A DNA stretch of 64,000 nt, taken from positions 62,001-126,000 of the forward strand of contig NZ_CAMLDL010000005.1 of assembly GCF_946478955.1 (NCBI RefSeq). The letters are read 5' to 3'. Each line of letters begins with the position of its first letter. The first letter of the stretch is position 1. Under the pieces are notes generated by a model. The model saw only the letters and a list, made by a program, of their open reading frames with translations. It was not told the DNA's origin and did not search any database. The stretch is from an uncultured Sphingomonas sp. (GTDB lineage Bacteria > Pseudomonadota > Alphaproteobacteria > Sphingomonadales > Sphingomonadaceae). A program made the translations under genes and the position numbers. This document shows, one piece after another, positions 43,962-52,615 of the stretch.

Positions 43962-44800
43962 CTGCGACCGCCCAACTCCAGCGCGCGGGCATATGCGCGC
44001 TTCTTTGGAATGCCGAGCGCCGCCGCAACATCGGCCGCAGCACGACTGGGGGTAAGGGTTTGTAGTGCCGCTTTCAGGGCTTGATCCAACTCGTCATCGC
44101 TGGCGTCCTCGCGTTCTGGTGGCGGCCCGACCACGATCACAATCTCCCCTTTCGGTGGCGCCTTGGCATAGCGATCCGCCAGCTCGGGGAGTGTGCCGGT
44201 GACTGTTTCTTCGTGAAGCTTGCTGATTTCCCTGATCACTGCGCCGTCTCGCGGGCCGAGCCCGGTGGCAAGTGCAGCAAGGCTGTCTGCAAGACGCGGC
44301 CCGCTTTCATATAGCACCAGGCTGGCGCGGACGTTCGCCACTTCGGCAATGGCGTCGGTCCGGGCTTTGGCTTTGGCAGGCAGGAAGCCGAGGAACAGGA
44401 AACGGTCGGTTGGAAGACCCGCCAGCGTGAGCGCCGCAATCGCAGCGCAGGGGCCAGGGAGGGTATGCACCGCGAGCCCTGCTTCACGCGCTGCACGCAC
44501 CAGCTTATAGCCCGGGTCAGAAATCAGCGGGGTTCCGGCGTCGCTAATTAGCGCCACCGGCTTCGTCGCAATTTCCGCCAACAATCGGCCGCGCAGGGCA
44601 TCGTCGCTATGGTCGTGATAGGCGGTCATCGGCGCGGTCGCGCCGACATGGGCGAGCAGCTTGGCACTGACACGCTTGTCCTCCGCAAGCACACGGTCGA
44701 CGCGGCGCAGCACGTCGGCGGCGCGCGCAGTCAGGTCGCCAAGGTTGCCGATTGGCGTCGCCACGATATACAGGCCGGGATCAAGGGGTTGGTCCAACAT
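43958..44800 (-). CDS. rsmI: 16S rRNA (cytidine-1402-2'-O)-methyltransferase
   Basis: A 280-residue SAM-dependent methyltransferase of the tetrapyrrole-methylase fold. GLYIVATPIGNLGDLTARA (about 9-27) is diagnostic, ALISDAGTPLISDPGYKLV follows, and LPTDRFLFLGFLPAK marks the middle. It methylates the ribose of C1402 in the decoding centre. ATG 44800 is taken; ATG 44821 would overlap the divergent lipoprotein gene. The gap to that gene is only 14 bases, so each promoter lies inside the other gene's start or nearby. yraN follows by overlap. Confidence 0.93.
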   Translation of the reverse strand: MLDQPLDPGLYIVATPIGNLGDLTARAADVLRRVDRVLAEDKRVSAKLLAHVGATAPMTAYHDHSDDALRGRLLAEIATKPVALISDAGTPLISDPGYKLVRAAREAGLAVHTLPGPCAAIAALTLAGLPTDRFLFLGFLPAKAKARTDAIAEVANVRASLVLYESGPRLADSLAALATGLGPRDGAVIREISKLHEETVTGTLPELADRYAKAPPKGEIVIVVGPPPEREDASDDELDQALKAALQTLTPSRAAADVAAALGIPKKRAYARALELGGRS

Positions 44801-44814
44801 GAGAGGGGTCGGAC

Positions 44815-45966
44815 ATGGCATTTTCCCTTAAGGCTACGCAAGCGCGTCGAACATTTCTTGCCACTTTAGCTGGCGGGACGCTTTTGCTGGTCGGGTGCCA
44901 GACGGCGCCTGTTGGCCCGCGGCCGCCGGGTCCGGGGCCGGTGACGGGGCCGGAGGAGCCGCAGGTGATTCCGCAAAATGGTATCGCCGTGATCGTCCCG
45001 ACGACGGGCGGTGACGCGGCCGTCGGAACGTCGATTGCCAATGCGGCACGACTGGCTCTGGCCGATACGGGCGAAAAGTCGCTAAAGCTAACGGTGTACA
45101 ACAGCGCCGGACCCGGCGGCGCGGCCGCCGCGACGTCGCGCGCCATTGCCGACGGCAACGGCCTCATCCTCGGTCCGCTATTGTCGGAGGATGTTCGGGC
45201 GGCGGCACCGATTGCCCGGCGTGCCGACGTTCCCGTTATCGCCTTTTCCAATGACCGCGATGTGGCCGGCAATGGTGTCTTCATCCTTGGCTTCACGCCT
45301 GATCAGTCGATCAGCCGGGTGGTTAGCTATTCAAACGGTCGCGGCCTTAATCGTTTTGCGGCGCTGGTGCCGAGCGGTGTTTATGGCGAGCGCGCTACCC
45401 AATCGATGATGGCCGCAGTGCGCAAATCGGGCGGAAACATTGGTGCAATCGAAACCTATAATCGGTCGGCAGTTTCGGTGACTGCTGCGGCAAAGCGTCT
45501 GAACGCCAAGGGCAATTTTGATGCGGTCCTGATCGCCGATAGCGGACGTATTGCCACAGTTGCCGCGCCCGCGTTGAAGGTTGGGCCGCGTCTGCTTGGC
45601 ACCGAGCTTTGGGCCACGGATAAGACGCTGGGCAAGACGATCGCGCTTCGCGGCGGCTGGTTCGCGGCCGCGCCCGATGCGCAATTTGAAAAGCTGTCGG
45701 TGCGCTATCGTGCTCGCTATGGCCGCACGCCTTTCCGCCTTGCCAGCCTTGGCTATGACGCGGTTCTGCTGGCGGTACGCAGCGCGCGCGATTGGAACAT
45801 TGGAAAACCTTTTCCGTCCCGCAAACTTGTCGATTCCGATGGCTTTGGTGGCGTTGATGGCAGCTTCCGTTTCGGCCGCGACGGGATCGCTGATCGGTTG
45901 CTCGAGGTGAGGCAGGTGACAGCTACCGGGACGCAGGTTGTCGACCCCGCTCAAAATCACTTCTAG
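44815..45966 (+). CDS. LpoA-like penicillin-binding-protein activator lipoprotein
   Basis: A 383-residue lipoprotein. The leader ends in a lipobox LLLVGC (Cys28), followed by a proline-rich linker and a periplasmic-binding type I fold (about 58-370) starting GIAVIVPTTGGDAAVGTSI. This is the C-domain architecture of LpoA, which activates the peptidoglycan synthase PBP1A; the N-terminal TPR part of gammaproteobacterial LpoA is absent, as is usual in alphaproteobacteria. It is divergent from rsmI, a neighbour found for this family widely. Confidence 0.82.
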   Translation: MAFSLKATQARRTFLATLAGGTLLLVGCQTAPVGPRPPGPGPVTGPEEPQVIPQNGIAVIVPTTGGDAAVGTSIANAARLALADTGEKSLKLTVYNSAGPGGAAAATSRAIADGNGLILGPLLSEDVRAAAPIARRADVPVIAFSNDRDVAGNGVFILGFTPDQSISRVVSYSNGRGLNRFAALVPSGVYGERATQSMMAAVRKSGGNIGAIETYNRSAVSVTAAAKRLNAKGNFDAVLIADSGRIATVAAPALKVGPRLLGTELWATDKTLGKTIALRGGWFAAAPDAQFEKLSVRYRARYGRTPFRLASLGYDAVLLAVRSARDWNIGKPFPSRKLVDSDGFGGVDGSFRFGRDGIADRLLEVRQVTATGTQVVDPAQNHF

Positions 45967-47138
45967 ACGGCGATTTCTGCCAAAATTGAATCGAGTAGCA
46001 GGCGTCCGGCATTTGTTGTGCCGACGCGGGTTCGATCGCGCCACATTAAGCCGTGGCCAATCAGGCGATCAACCGCGCCCCCGTCCACTATATCGGCCAC
46101 GCCAAGACGCGCGGCCAAAGCCGCAGGTTCGATTCCTTCGGCAAGGCGAAGTCCCATTACCAGCGCCTCATGTGCGGCTTCGTCGCGGCTGAGCAATTCC
46201 TCTTCGGACAGACCATGGCCGTTGCGCGTCATGGCAGACAGGAAATTTTCTGGTTTCTTGTGCCGAACGGTCCGCATTCCTAGCCGCCGTCCATGGGCGC
46301 CAGGACCGACTCCCGCGTAATCCCGGTATCGCCAATAGGCGAGATTGTGGCGGCTCTCCGCACCACGACGGGCGTGGTTGGAAATCTCATAGGCCGGGAT
46401 GCCCGCCGCCGCAGTCCGCGCTTGAGTCAGTTCGAACAATTGGGCAGCCGTGTCGGCATCGAGCGGATCAAATTCATGTTTGGCAACCATCGAGGCGAAG
46501 CGCGTGCCCGGCTCGATCGTCAATTCGTAGAGCGAGAGATGCTCGGTGCCGAGGCCGATGGCGCGGTCGAGGTCGCGGGACCAGCTGTCTTCGGTGTCGC
46601 CGGGCAGCGCGTAGATCAGGTCGAAGCTGACGCGATCCACGGCGGACTGCGCGGCGGCGAGGGCACGTTGCCCCTCCTCCGCATCGTGGGCGCGGCCGAG
46701 AAATCGCAAGGCTTCATTGTCGAAGCTTTGCAGGCCAAGACTAATCCGGTTCACTCCGGCGCTCGCAAGGTCAGCGAAGCGGGCTGCTTCCGCGCTGTTG
46801 GGGTTGGCCTCAAGTGTGATTTCGAGATTGTCCGCGGCGTCCCAATGGTGGGTTGCCGATGCGATCAATGCTTCGACAGTTTTCGGGTCCATCAGGGAGG
46901 GCGTTCCGCCGCCAAAGAAGATGCTGGTCAGGCGGCGACCCGGCAGCACCGCCGCCTCATGCGCCACGTCCCTGAGCAGCGCGTCCCTCCATTCGTCCTG
47001 ATCAACGCTGTTCCGGACATGGCTGTTGAAATCGCAATAGGGGCATTTGCTGACGCAGAACGGCCAATGGACGTAGAGCGCCAGCGGATCGCCGGTTCGT
47101 GCGGCGTTCAGGTCGGCTGGGGCAGTAGCGTCAGTCAT
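45963..47138 (-). CDS. hemW: Radical SAM heme chaperone HemW
   Basis: A 391-residue iron-sulfur protein. The radical-SAM cluster motif is Cys28, Cys32 and Cys35 in CVSKCPYCDFN; FFGGGTPSLM and RISLGLQSFD follow, and the C-terminus is the HemW domain. HemW inserts heme into target proteins and was long misnamed coproporphyrinogen oxidase HemN; the HemN-only motifs are missing. AAGGAG lies ten bases before ATG 47138. That ATG overlaps the divergent CAP-protein ATG. Its 3' end overlaps the LpoA-like gene. Confidence 0.9.
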   Translation of the reverse strand: MTDATAPADLNAARTGDPLALYVHWPFCVSKCPYCDFNSHVRNSVDQDEWRDALLRDVAHEAAVLPGRRLTSIFFGGGTPSLMDPKTVEALIASATHHWDAADNLEITLEANPNSAEAARFADLASAGVNRISLGLQSFDNEALRFLGRAHDAEEGQRALAAAQSAVDRVSFDLIYALPGDTEDSWSRDLDRAIGLGTEHLSLYELTIEPGTRFASMVAKHEFDPLDADTAAQLFELTQARTAAAGIPAYEISNHARRGAESRHNLAYWRYRDYAGVGPGAHGRRLGMRTVRHKKPENFLSAMTRNGHGLSEEELLSRDEAAHEALVMGLRLAEGIEPAALAARLGVADIVDGGAVDRLIGHGLMWRDRTRVGTTNAGRLLLDSILAEIAV

Positions 47139-47691
47139 GTTTCGCGCGCTCCTTACGACCCTTGTCCTGTTCACGCCAGTCGTCGCCGTCGCAGCGCCGA
47201 TCCGAGAAATATTGCCGTGGCGAGATCAGCGTCCGGCGCCGCGCGGTGAGCAATTGATGATCAAGGCGATGATGGTCGGACATAATCTGACGCGCGCTGA
47301 ATATGGCTCGCCCCCGCTTTTGTGGGATAAGGCGTTGGCACGTGACGCCCAGATCTATGCAAATCGTTTGGCGCAATCCAACCAGTTCAAACATGATTCA
47401 CAAGTCGGCGGTCGCCCAAAACAGGGTGAAAACCTGTTTATGGGAACGCGGACCGCCTACCGATACGAAGAGATGGTCGGCGGTTGGATCGATGAGCGAC
47501 GACTGTTCAAACCGGGTCGCTTCCCCGACAATAGCCGCAATGGCGACTGGTCGCAGGTAGGGCATTATACCCAGATGGTGTGGCCAACGACGCAATATGT
47601 TGGCTGCGCCACCGCATCGAACCGCTGGAGCGATTATTTGGTTTGTCGCTATTCGCCAGCGGGGAATGTCGTTGGAGTGACGCTTCGGTAA
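47137..47691 (+). CDS. Secreted CAP-domain protein, first copy
   Basis: A 184-residue exported protein. A signal peptide (FRALLTTLVLFTPVVAVAAP) leads to a CAP/SCP domain with HNLTRAEYGSPPLLWDKALA, HDSQVGG, GENLFMG, HYTQMVWPTTQYVGCA and YLVCRYSPAGN. The two histidines are the putative metal site of the fold, and a Cys pair is conserved. Bacterial CAP proteins are exported and of unknown activity. It is followed after 48 bases by a second copy. Confidence 0.85.
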   Translation: MFRALLTTLVLFTPVVAVAAPIREILPWRDQRPAPRGEQLMIKAMMVGHNLTRAEYGSPPLLWDKALARDAQIYANRLAQSNQFKHDSQVGGRPKQGENLFMGTRTAYRYEEMVGGWIDERRLFKPGRFPDNSRNGDWSQVGHYTQMVWPTTQYVGCATASNRWSDYLVCRYSPAGNVVGVTLR

Positions 47692-47739
47692 CCATAGGCG
47701 ACAGCGCGGAGTTAACCCTTTTCCGCGATGGTGGCCCGC

Positions 47740-48360
47740 ATGATCCGCGCGTTTTGCCTTGCCCTTTGTATGACCGTGTCCACCGGCGCCGCTGCACAAC
47801 GAATGCCTAGCCCAAATTGGCCAGCACCGGCAGATCGAGGTGATGCGCTGTTGGTCAAGACGGCGTTGCGTATCCACAACGCCGCGCGGGCGAAATTCGG
47901 TGTGCCCCCAATCAGTTGGAATGACAGCCTTGCGCAAGGCGCGATGGCCCACGCCCAATATATGGCAGCGACCGGAATCTATGGTCACGACAAGACGCCC
48001 GGCCGTCGTAAGGTTGCGGGCGAGAATCTGTGGCGGGGCACGCGCGGCACTTTTTCCTACGACATCATGATGGATTTGATGGTTGAGGAAGAGCGTTTCT
48101 TCCGCCCTGGTGCCTTCCCGAACAATAGCACGACGCCGGACTGGGAAGCAGTCGCGCATTATACGCAGATTATCTGGCCGACGACGACCGAGGTCGGTTG
48201 CGCGCTCGCCAGTTCGGCAACGACTGACTATTTCGTATGTCGTTATGCGCCGACCGGCAACAAGGACGGAACCTATCTGGTCGCTGGAGGGCGGCAGCCA
48301 GATCCGCTAGCGTCGGCGCCGGCAGGGACCGGAACGCAGATCGCCTCCAGCCGACGCTAG
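47740..48360 (+). CDS. Secreted CAP-domain protein, second copy
   Basis: A 206-residue exported CAP protein. The signal peptide is [19 protein letters not shown], and the domain has [48 protein letters not shown] and [11 protein letters not shown]. It shares the order of motifs with the gene before it, so the pair arose by tandem duplication. GGTGG five bases upstream favours ATG 47740 over 47728. A C-terminal Ala/Pro/Ser tail extends past the domain. It overlaps the convergent rdgB stop. Confidence 0.85.
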   Translation: MIRAFCLALCMTVSTGAAAQRMPSPNWPAPADRGDALLVKTALRIHNAARAKFGVPPISWNDSLAQGAMAHAQYMAATGIYGHDKTPGRRKVAGENLWRGTRGTFSYDIMMDLMVEEERFFRPGAFPNNSTTPDWEAVAHYTQIIWPTTTEVGCALASSATTDYFVCRYAPTGNKDGTYLVAGGRQPDPLASAPAGTGTQIASSRR

Positions 48361-48958
48361 TTCAGCGCCGCCGTCAGCTTTTCGAATGCCTTGGCGCGGT
48401 GGCTGATGGCGTGCTTTTCCGCCGGGTCAATCTCACCGAAGGTCTGGTCCATTCCATTGGCGACAAACATCGGGTCATAACCGAAGCCCCTGTCGCCGCG
48501 CGGCGGCCAGACGAGGGTGCCGTCGACGCGCCCCTCAAAGCTCTGGATTTCGCCATTGGGCCACGCCAGCGACAGCGCGCAGACGAAATGGGCGTCGTGC
48601 CCCGCGTCGGATCCAGCCGCCTCAACCTCGCTCCACACCCGGCCCATCGCGCGCAGGAAGTCGCGGTTGCCTTGCTCATCCTCGGCCCACCGGGCGGAAA
48701 AGATGCCGGGCTTGCCGTGCAGCGCATCGACCGACAGGCCGCTGTCATCGGCAAGCGCGGGCAGGCCGGTCATGTCGGCAATCTCGCGCGCCTTGATCTC
48801 GGCATTGTCGACGAAGGTGACGCCGGTTTCCTCGGGCTCCGGCAGGTCGAGTTCCGCCGCGCCGACGCATTCGATGCCGTAGGGCACGAGAAGCTCGCGG
48901 ATTTCGCGCAGCTTGCCTGCATTATGGGTGGCAATGACCAGCTTTGGCCCGATCGCTT

Positions 48959-48962
<4 letters not shown>
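48357..48962 (-). CDS. rdgB: dITP/XTP pyrophosphatase
   Basis: A 201-residue house-cleaning pyrophosphatase. [14 protein letters not shown] (about 7-20) binds substrate, [13 protein letters not shown] carries the catalytic Asp, and [13 protein letters not shown] is the RdgB block. It removes non-canonical purine nucleotides such as dITP and XTP before they enter DNA. Its ATG overlaps the rph stop by four bases. Confidence 0.95.
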
Positions 48963-49675
<713 letters not shown>

Positions 49676-49720
49676 GGGGATGATCTCCTGATAATGGTTG
49701 GCCTGCTCCTTAGCCCTCTT

Positions 49721-49807
49721 CGTCATTCCCGCGAAAGCTAAGAATCCCGCTTTTTTGGGTGAGGCGGTGCAGAAAGTAGCGGGATTCCCGCTTTCGCGGG
49801 AATGACG
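49721..49807. repeat. Palindromic repeat, family B
   Basis: CGTCATTCCCGCGAAAGC (49721-49738) and its exact complement (49790-49807) are 18-base inverted arms; the interior repeats GGGATTCCCG and AGAATCCCG. The outer bases CGTCATT are shared with family A. It lies in the divergent gap between rph and hrcA. No REP-associated transposase is in the window. Confidence 0.85.
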
Positions 49808-49857
49808 GGATAGGGATGGGGGTGACGAAAGGGGGGCGGCATCCTACATCCACGCCC

Positions 49858-50889
49858 ATGAGTGAGCCCATCGGCGACCTGTCCAATCGCATGCGCGACA
49901 TTTTCCGGCTGGTGGTCGAGGCGTATCTCGAGCGCGGGCAGCCGGTTGCGTCGAAGGCGCTCGCCGGGTCGCTTTCGCTGTCGCCAGCCTCGATCCGCGG
50001 CGTGATGCAGGAACTGGAGGAGCGCGGCCTCCTCATGCATCCGCACACCAGCGCCGGGCGAATCCCTACTGAAACCGGTCTGCGCTTGTTCGTCGACGGC
50101 ATCATGCAATCGTCGATCCCGCCAGCGCGGGAGCGGCAGGCGATTGAGGCGGGGCTGAAGGACCGCAGCATTGAAGACGCGCTGTCGGCGGCGACGGCGA
50201 CCCTGTCGGGCCTCAGCGCCTGTGCAGGCGTGGTGCTGGCGCCGAAGAATGAGCTTCGGCTGCGTCAGTTGAGCTTTGTGCCCGTAGGCCCGGATCGCGC
50301 ACTTGCGGTGCTGGTCGGCATGGACGGCAGCGTCGAAAATCGCATTGTCCCGATTGCGCCGGGGGCCAATCCGATGGCGCTCAACGACATCGGCAATTTC
50401 ATTACCGCGCGGCTGGCCGGCCTGACGCTGTCTGAGGCCGAGGCGCGATTGCGTGCGGAAATGGTCGAGCGGCGTGAGGCGCTGGATGCGGCGGCGGCGG
50501 AGCTGGTCGCGACCGGCCTTGCTGAATGGCGCGAGGACCATGCCCAGCGTCCGGTGCTGATCGTGCGCGGACAGGCGAACCTGATCGACGAAAGCGCGGC
50601 GGCGGACCTTGAACGCGTACGCCGCCTCCTTGACGAATTGGAGGATCGCGCCGAAATCGCCCGCGTATTGGAAGGTGCCCGCGATGGCGAAGGGTGCCGG
50701 ATATTCATCGGCAGCGAGAATCGAATGTTCGCGCTGTCAGGGTCGAGCGTCATCGCCGCGCCATATCGGGGAACCGATGGGCAGGTAGTAGGCGTTGTAG
50801 GCGTAATAGGCCCGACGAGATTGAACTATGCCCGCGTTATCCCCATGGTGGATTTCACGGCCCAAGCTTTGACGAGATATATGAGATGA
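49858..50889 (+). CDS. hrcA: Heat-inducible transcription repressor HrcA
   Basis: A 343-residue repressor. The winged-helix DNA-binding domain (about 8-75) ends in LEERGLLMHPHTSAGRIPTE, diagnostic of HrcA, and the C-terminal domain has VVGVVGVIGPTRLNYARVIP. HrcA binds CIRCE elements upstream of groESL-type operons; I see no CIRCE element here, so its targets lie outside. ATG 49858 is favoured over 49816. grpE overlaps its stop as ATGA. Confidence 0.94.
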   Translation: MSEPIGDLSNRMRDIFRLVVEAYLERGQPVASKALAGSLSLSPASIRGVMQELEERGLLMHPHTSAGRIPTETGLRLFVDGIMQSSIPPARERQAIEAGLKDRSIEDALSAATATLSGLSACAGVVLAPKNELRLRQLSFVPVGPDRALAVLVGMDGSVENRIVPIAPGANPMALNDIGNFITARLAGLTLSEAEARLRAEMVERREALDAAAAELVATGLAEWREDHAQRPVLIVRGQANLIDESAAADLERVRRLLDELEDRAEIARVLEGARDGEGCRIFIGSENRMFALSGSSVIAAPYRGTDGQVVGVVGVIGPTRLNYARVIPMVDFTAQALTRYMR

Positions 50890-51434
50890 GCGACGACAAA
50901 GACCTCCACACCGAAGCCGATGCCATCCGCGAAGAAACGGCGGCCACGGCCCCCGAACTTGGCGAACATGATCTGATCGGCGATCTCCAGAAGAAGCTGG
51001 AGGAAGCGAATAGCAAGGCGCTCTATGCGGCCGCGGAGCTGCAGAATGCCCGCCGCCGTATGGACAAGGAAGTGGCCGACACCCGCGCTTACGCAGTGGC
51101 CAATTTCGCACGCGATATCCTGTCGGTTCGCGACCATCTGGACCGCGCATTGCTTCATGTGCCAACGACGGACATGGCAGAGGGCAAGGCCAAGAGCTTT
51201 GTCGAGGGCATTCAGTCAACGCTGCGTGAACTTGATGCAGTGCTAGCCCGCAACGGCGTCACCAAGATTGAGGCGATTGGTCAGCAGCTTGACCCTAACA
51301 AGCATCAGGCGATGATGGAAATCCCGACCAACAACGCCGCCCCCGGCACCATCGTAGAGGAAATGCAGTCGGGCTATACCATCAAGGACCGCCTTTTGCG
51401 CCCGGCGCTCGTGGGTGTTGCCAGAAACGCTTGA
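50886..51434 (+). CDS. grpE: GrpE nucleotide exchange factor for DnaK
   Basis: A 182-residue protein. A long coiled coil (about 30-75; LIGDLQKKLEEANSKALYAA) dimerises it, and the beta domain contains NPNKHQAM-like LDPNKHQAMMEIPTNNAAPG followed by EEMQSGYTIKDRLLRPALVG, the family signature. It releases ADP from DnaK; dnaK itself is not in the window. The start overlaps hrcA by four bases. Confidence 0.96.
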   Translation: MSDDKDLHTEADAIREETAATAPELGEHDLIGDLQKKLEEANSKALYAAAELQNARRRMDKEVADTRAYAVANFARDILSVRDHLDRALLHVPTTDMAEGKAKSFVEGIQSTLRELDAVLARNGVTKIEAIGQQLDPNKHQAMMEIPTNNAAPGTIVEEMQSGYTIKDRLLRPALVGVARNA

Positions 51435-51861
51435 TCAATCGCTGGCGCTAGTCGCAGACGCGATGGCGTTGGCGCAGGATCGCTGGTGGATCATCGGCAG
51501 CGCGGCGGTCGCGCTGCACGGCGCGGACTCCGGTGTTATTGATGATATCGACATTGTGCTTAGCGTTAATGATGCGCGCCGGGTTTTACCTCCTCTTGGT
51601 GTCCCCCTGACGCCTGGCGGCGGCGATACCCGCTTTCGGTCCGAAATTTACGAGCGTTGGGCAATCCCACCCGTCCCGGCGGAATTCATGGCCGGGTTCG
51701 ACTTGAATCGCAGGGGCGAATGGGTGCCGGTTCGCTTCCAGTCGCGCGACGAGGTCCGCCCCGGTCTTTTTGTTCCGTCACGCGACGAACTTCACCAGCT
51801 GCTGCTCGATTTTGGCCGCCAAAAAGATATTGTCCGGGCGGCAAGCTTGCGTTCAGCCTGA
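51415..51861 (+). CDS. Nucleotidyltransferase-fold protein of unknown role
   Basis: A 148-residue protein that begins with GTG 51415, twenty bases inside grpE. The segment WWIIGSAAVALHG and then VIDDIDIVLS (about 24-50) matches the G-S and D-x-D core of the MNT/AbiEii nucleotidyltransferase fold. It lacks an obvious helical partner, so a classic toxin-antitoxin pair is not shown. Co-translation with grpE is the striking point. Confidence 0.65.
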   Translation: MLPETLDQSLALVADAMALAQDRWWIIGSAAVALHGADSGVIDDIDIVLSVNDARRVLPPLGVPLTPGGGDTRFRSEIYERWAIPPVPAEFMAGFDLNRRGEWVPVRFQSRDEVRPGLFVPSRDELHQLLLDFGRQKDIVRAASLRSA

Positions 51862-51874
51862 CCCTGCGCAAGAC

Positions 51875-51895
51875 ATCCCCTATATTTAAGGGGAT
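51875..51895 (+). promoter_or_regulatory. Ribosome-site-masking hairpin (candidate RNA thermometer)
   Basis: ATCCCCT (51875-51881) pairs perfectly with AGGGGAT (51889-51895) around a 7-base loop ATATTTA. The 3' arm contains AGGGG, the ribosome site seven bases before the DsbA-like ATG at 51901. The seven-pair stem is short enough to melt with heat, and the gene follows hrcA-grpE. A weak terminator is an alternative, but no U-run follows. Confidence 0.5.
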
Positions 51896-51900
51896 TATTC

Positions 51901-52611
51901 ATGAATAAGTTTTTGTTGGTCATTGCGACGGCGATGGCGACCACGGCGCTGGCCCCGGCGGCCGCGGCAGCGCCCGCGAAAAAAGCGGTGGCACAACGTG
52001 ACTGGTCAAAGACGGTGGTGCCGACGACCGGCGGCGGTTTCCGCATGGGCAATCCCGCAGCGAAGGTGAAGCTGGTCGAATATGGATCGATGACCTGTTC
52101 GCATTGCGCCCATTTTGCCAACGACGACGAGGCAAAGCTGGTCCAGAAATATGTATCCAGCGGCAAGGCCAGCTTTGAATTCCGCAATTTCGTGATGAAC
52201 CCTTATGATATGGCAGCCTCACTCACCGCGCGGTGCAGCGGCCCGAGCGGTTTCTTCCCGGTCACGCACAAATTGTTCGCGACCCAGCAGGACTGGATCA
52301 ACAAGCTGCGTGCGCTGGGCGAGGTGGGGCTCAAACCCGTTGAAGACCTGCCGGCGCCAGAGCAGATGCAAAAAATTGCCGACCTCACCGGCTTTACCGA
52401 TGTTGCGAAATCGCGTGGCTATCCGGTGGCCAAATATAAAGCCTGCATCGGTAACCAGAAGAACATCGACGTCCTGGTGAAGATGCGCAACGCGGCGGAT
52501 TCGCTGGTCGAAGGCACACCGACTTTCACAATCAATGGCACCAAGGTTGAATTTAGTGGCGGTTCCCCGCTGTGGGATCAGCTTGATGCGAAGATCGCCG
52601 CGGCCCTGTAA
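51901..52611 (+). CDS. DsbA-like periplasmic thiol oxidoreductase
   Basis: A 236-residue exported protein. A signal peptide ends in the Ala-rich stretch near residue 24, and a thioredoxin fold with an inserted helical domain follows. The active site is Cys66-Ser-His-Cys69 in YGSMTCSHCAHF, and the cis-proline lies in EGTPTFTING. It likely forms or rearranges disulfides in exported proteins, such as the CAP proteins of this window. A hairpin at 51875-51895 covers its ribosome site. Confidence 0.87.
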   Translation: MNKFLLVIATAMATTALAPAAAAAPAKKAVAQRDWSKTVVPTTGGGFRMGNPAAKVKLVEYGSMTCSHCAHFANDDEAKLVQKYVSSGKASFEFRNFVMNPYDMAASLTARCSGPSGFFPVTHKLFATQQDWINKLRALGEVGLKPVEDLPAPEQMQKIADLTGFTDVAKSRGYPVAKYKACIGNQKNIDVLVKMRNAADSLVEGTPTFTINGTKVEFSGGSPLWDQLDAKIAAAL

Positions 52612-52615
52612 CCCG

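Noticed and set aside
49808..49857. CIRCE element before hrcA
   Set aside because: No TTAGCACTC-N9-GAGTGCTAA match is present; the gap is filled by the palindromic repeat.
51415..51861. Toxin-antitoxin pair at the nucleotidyltransferase gene
   Set aside because: No HEPN or other toxin partner is adjacent; the neighbours are grpE and a DsbA-like gene.
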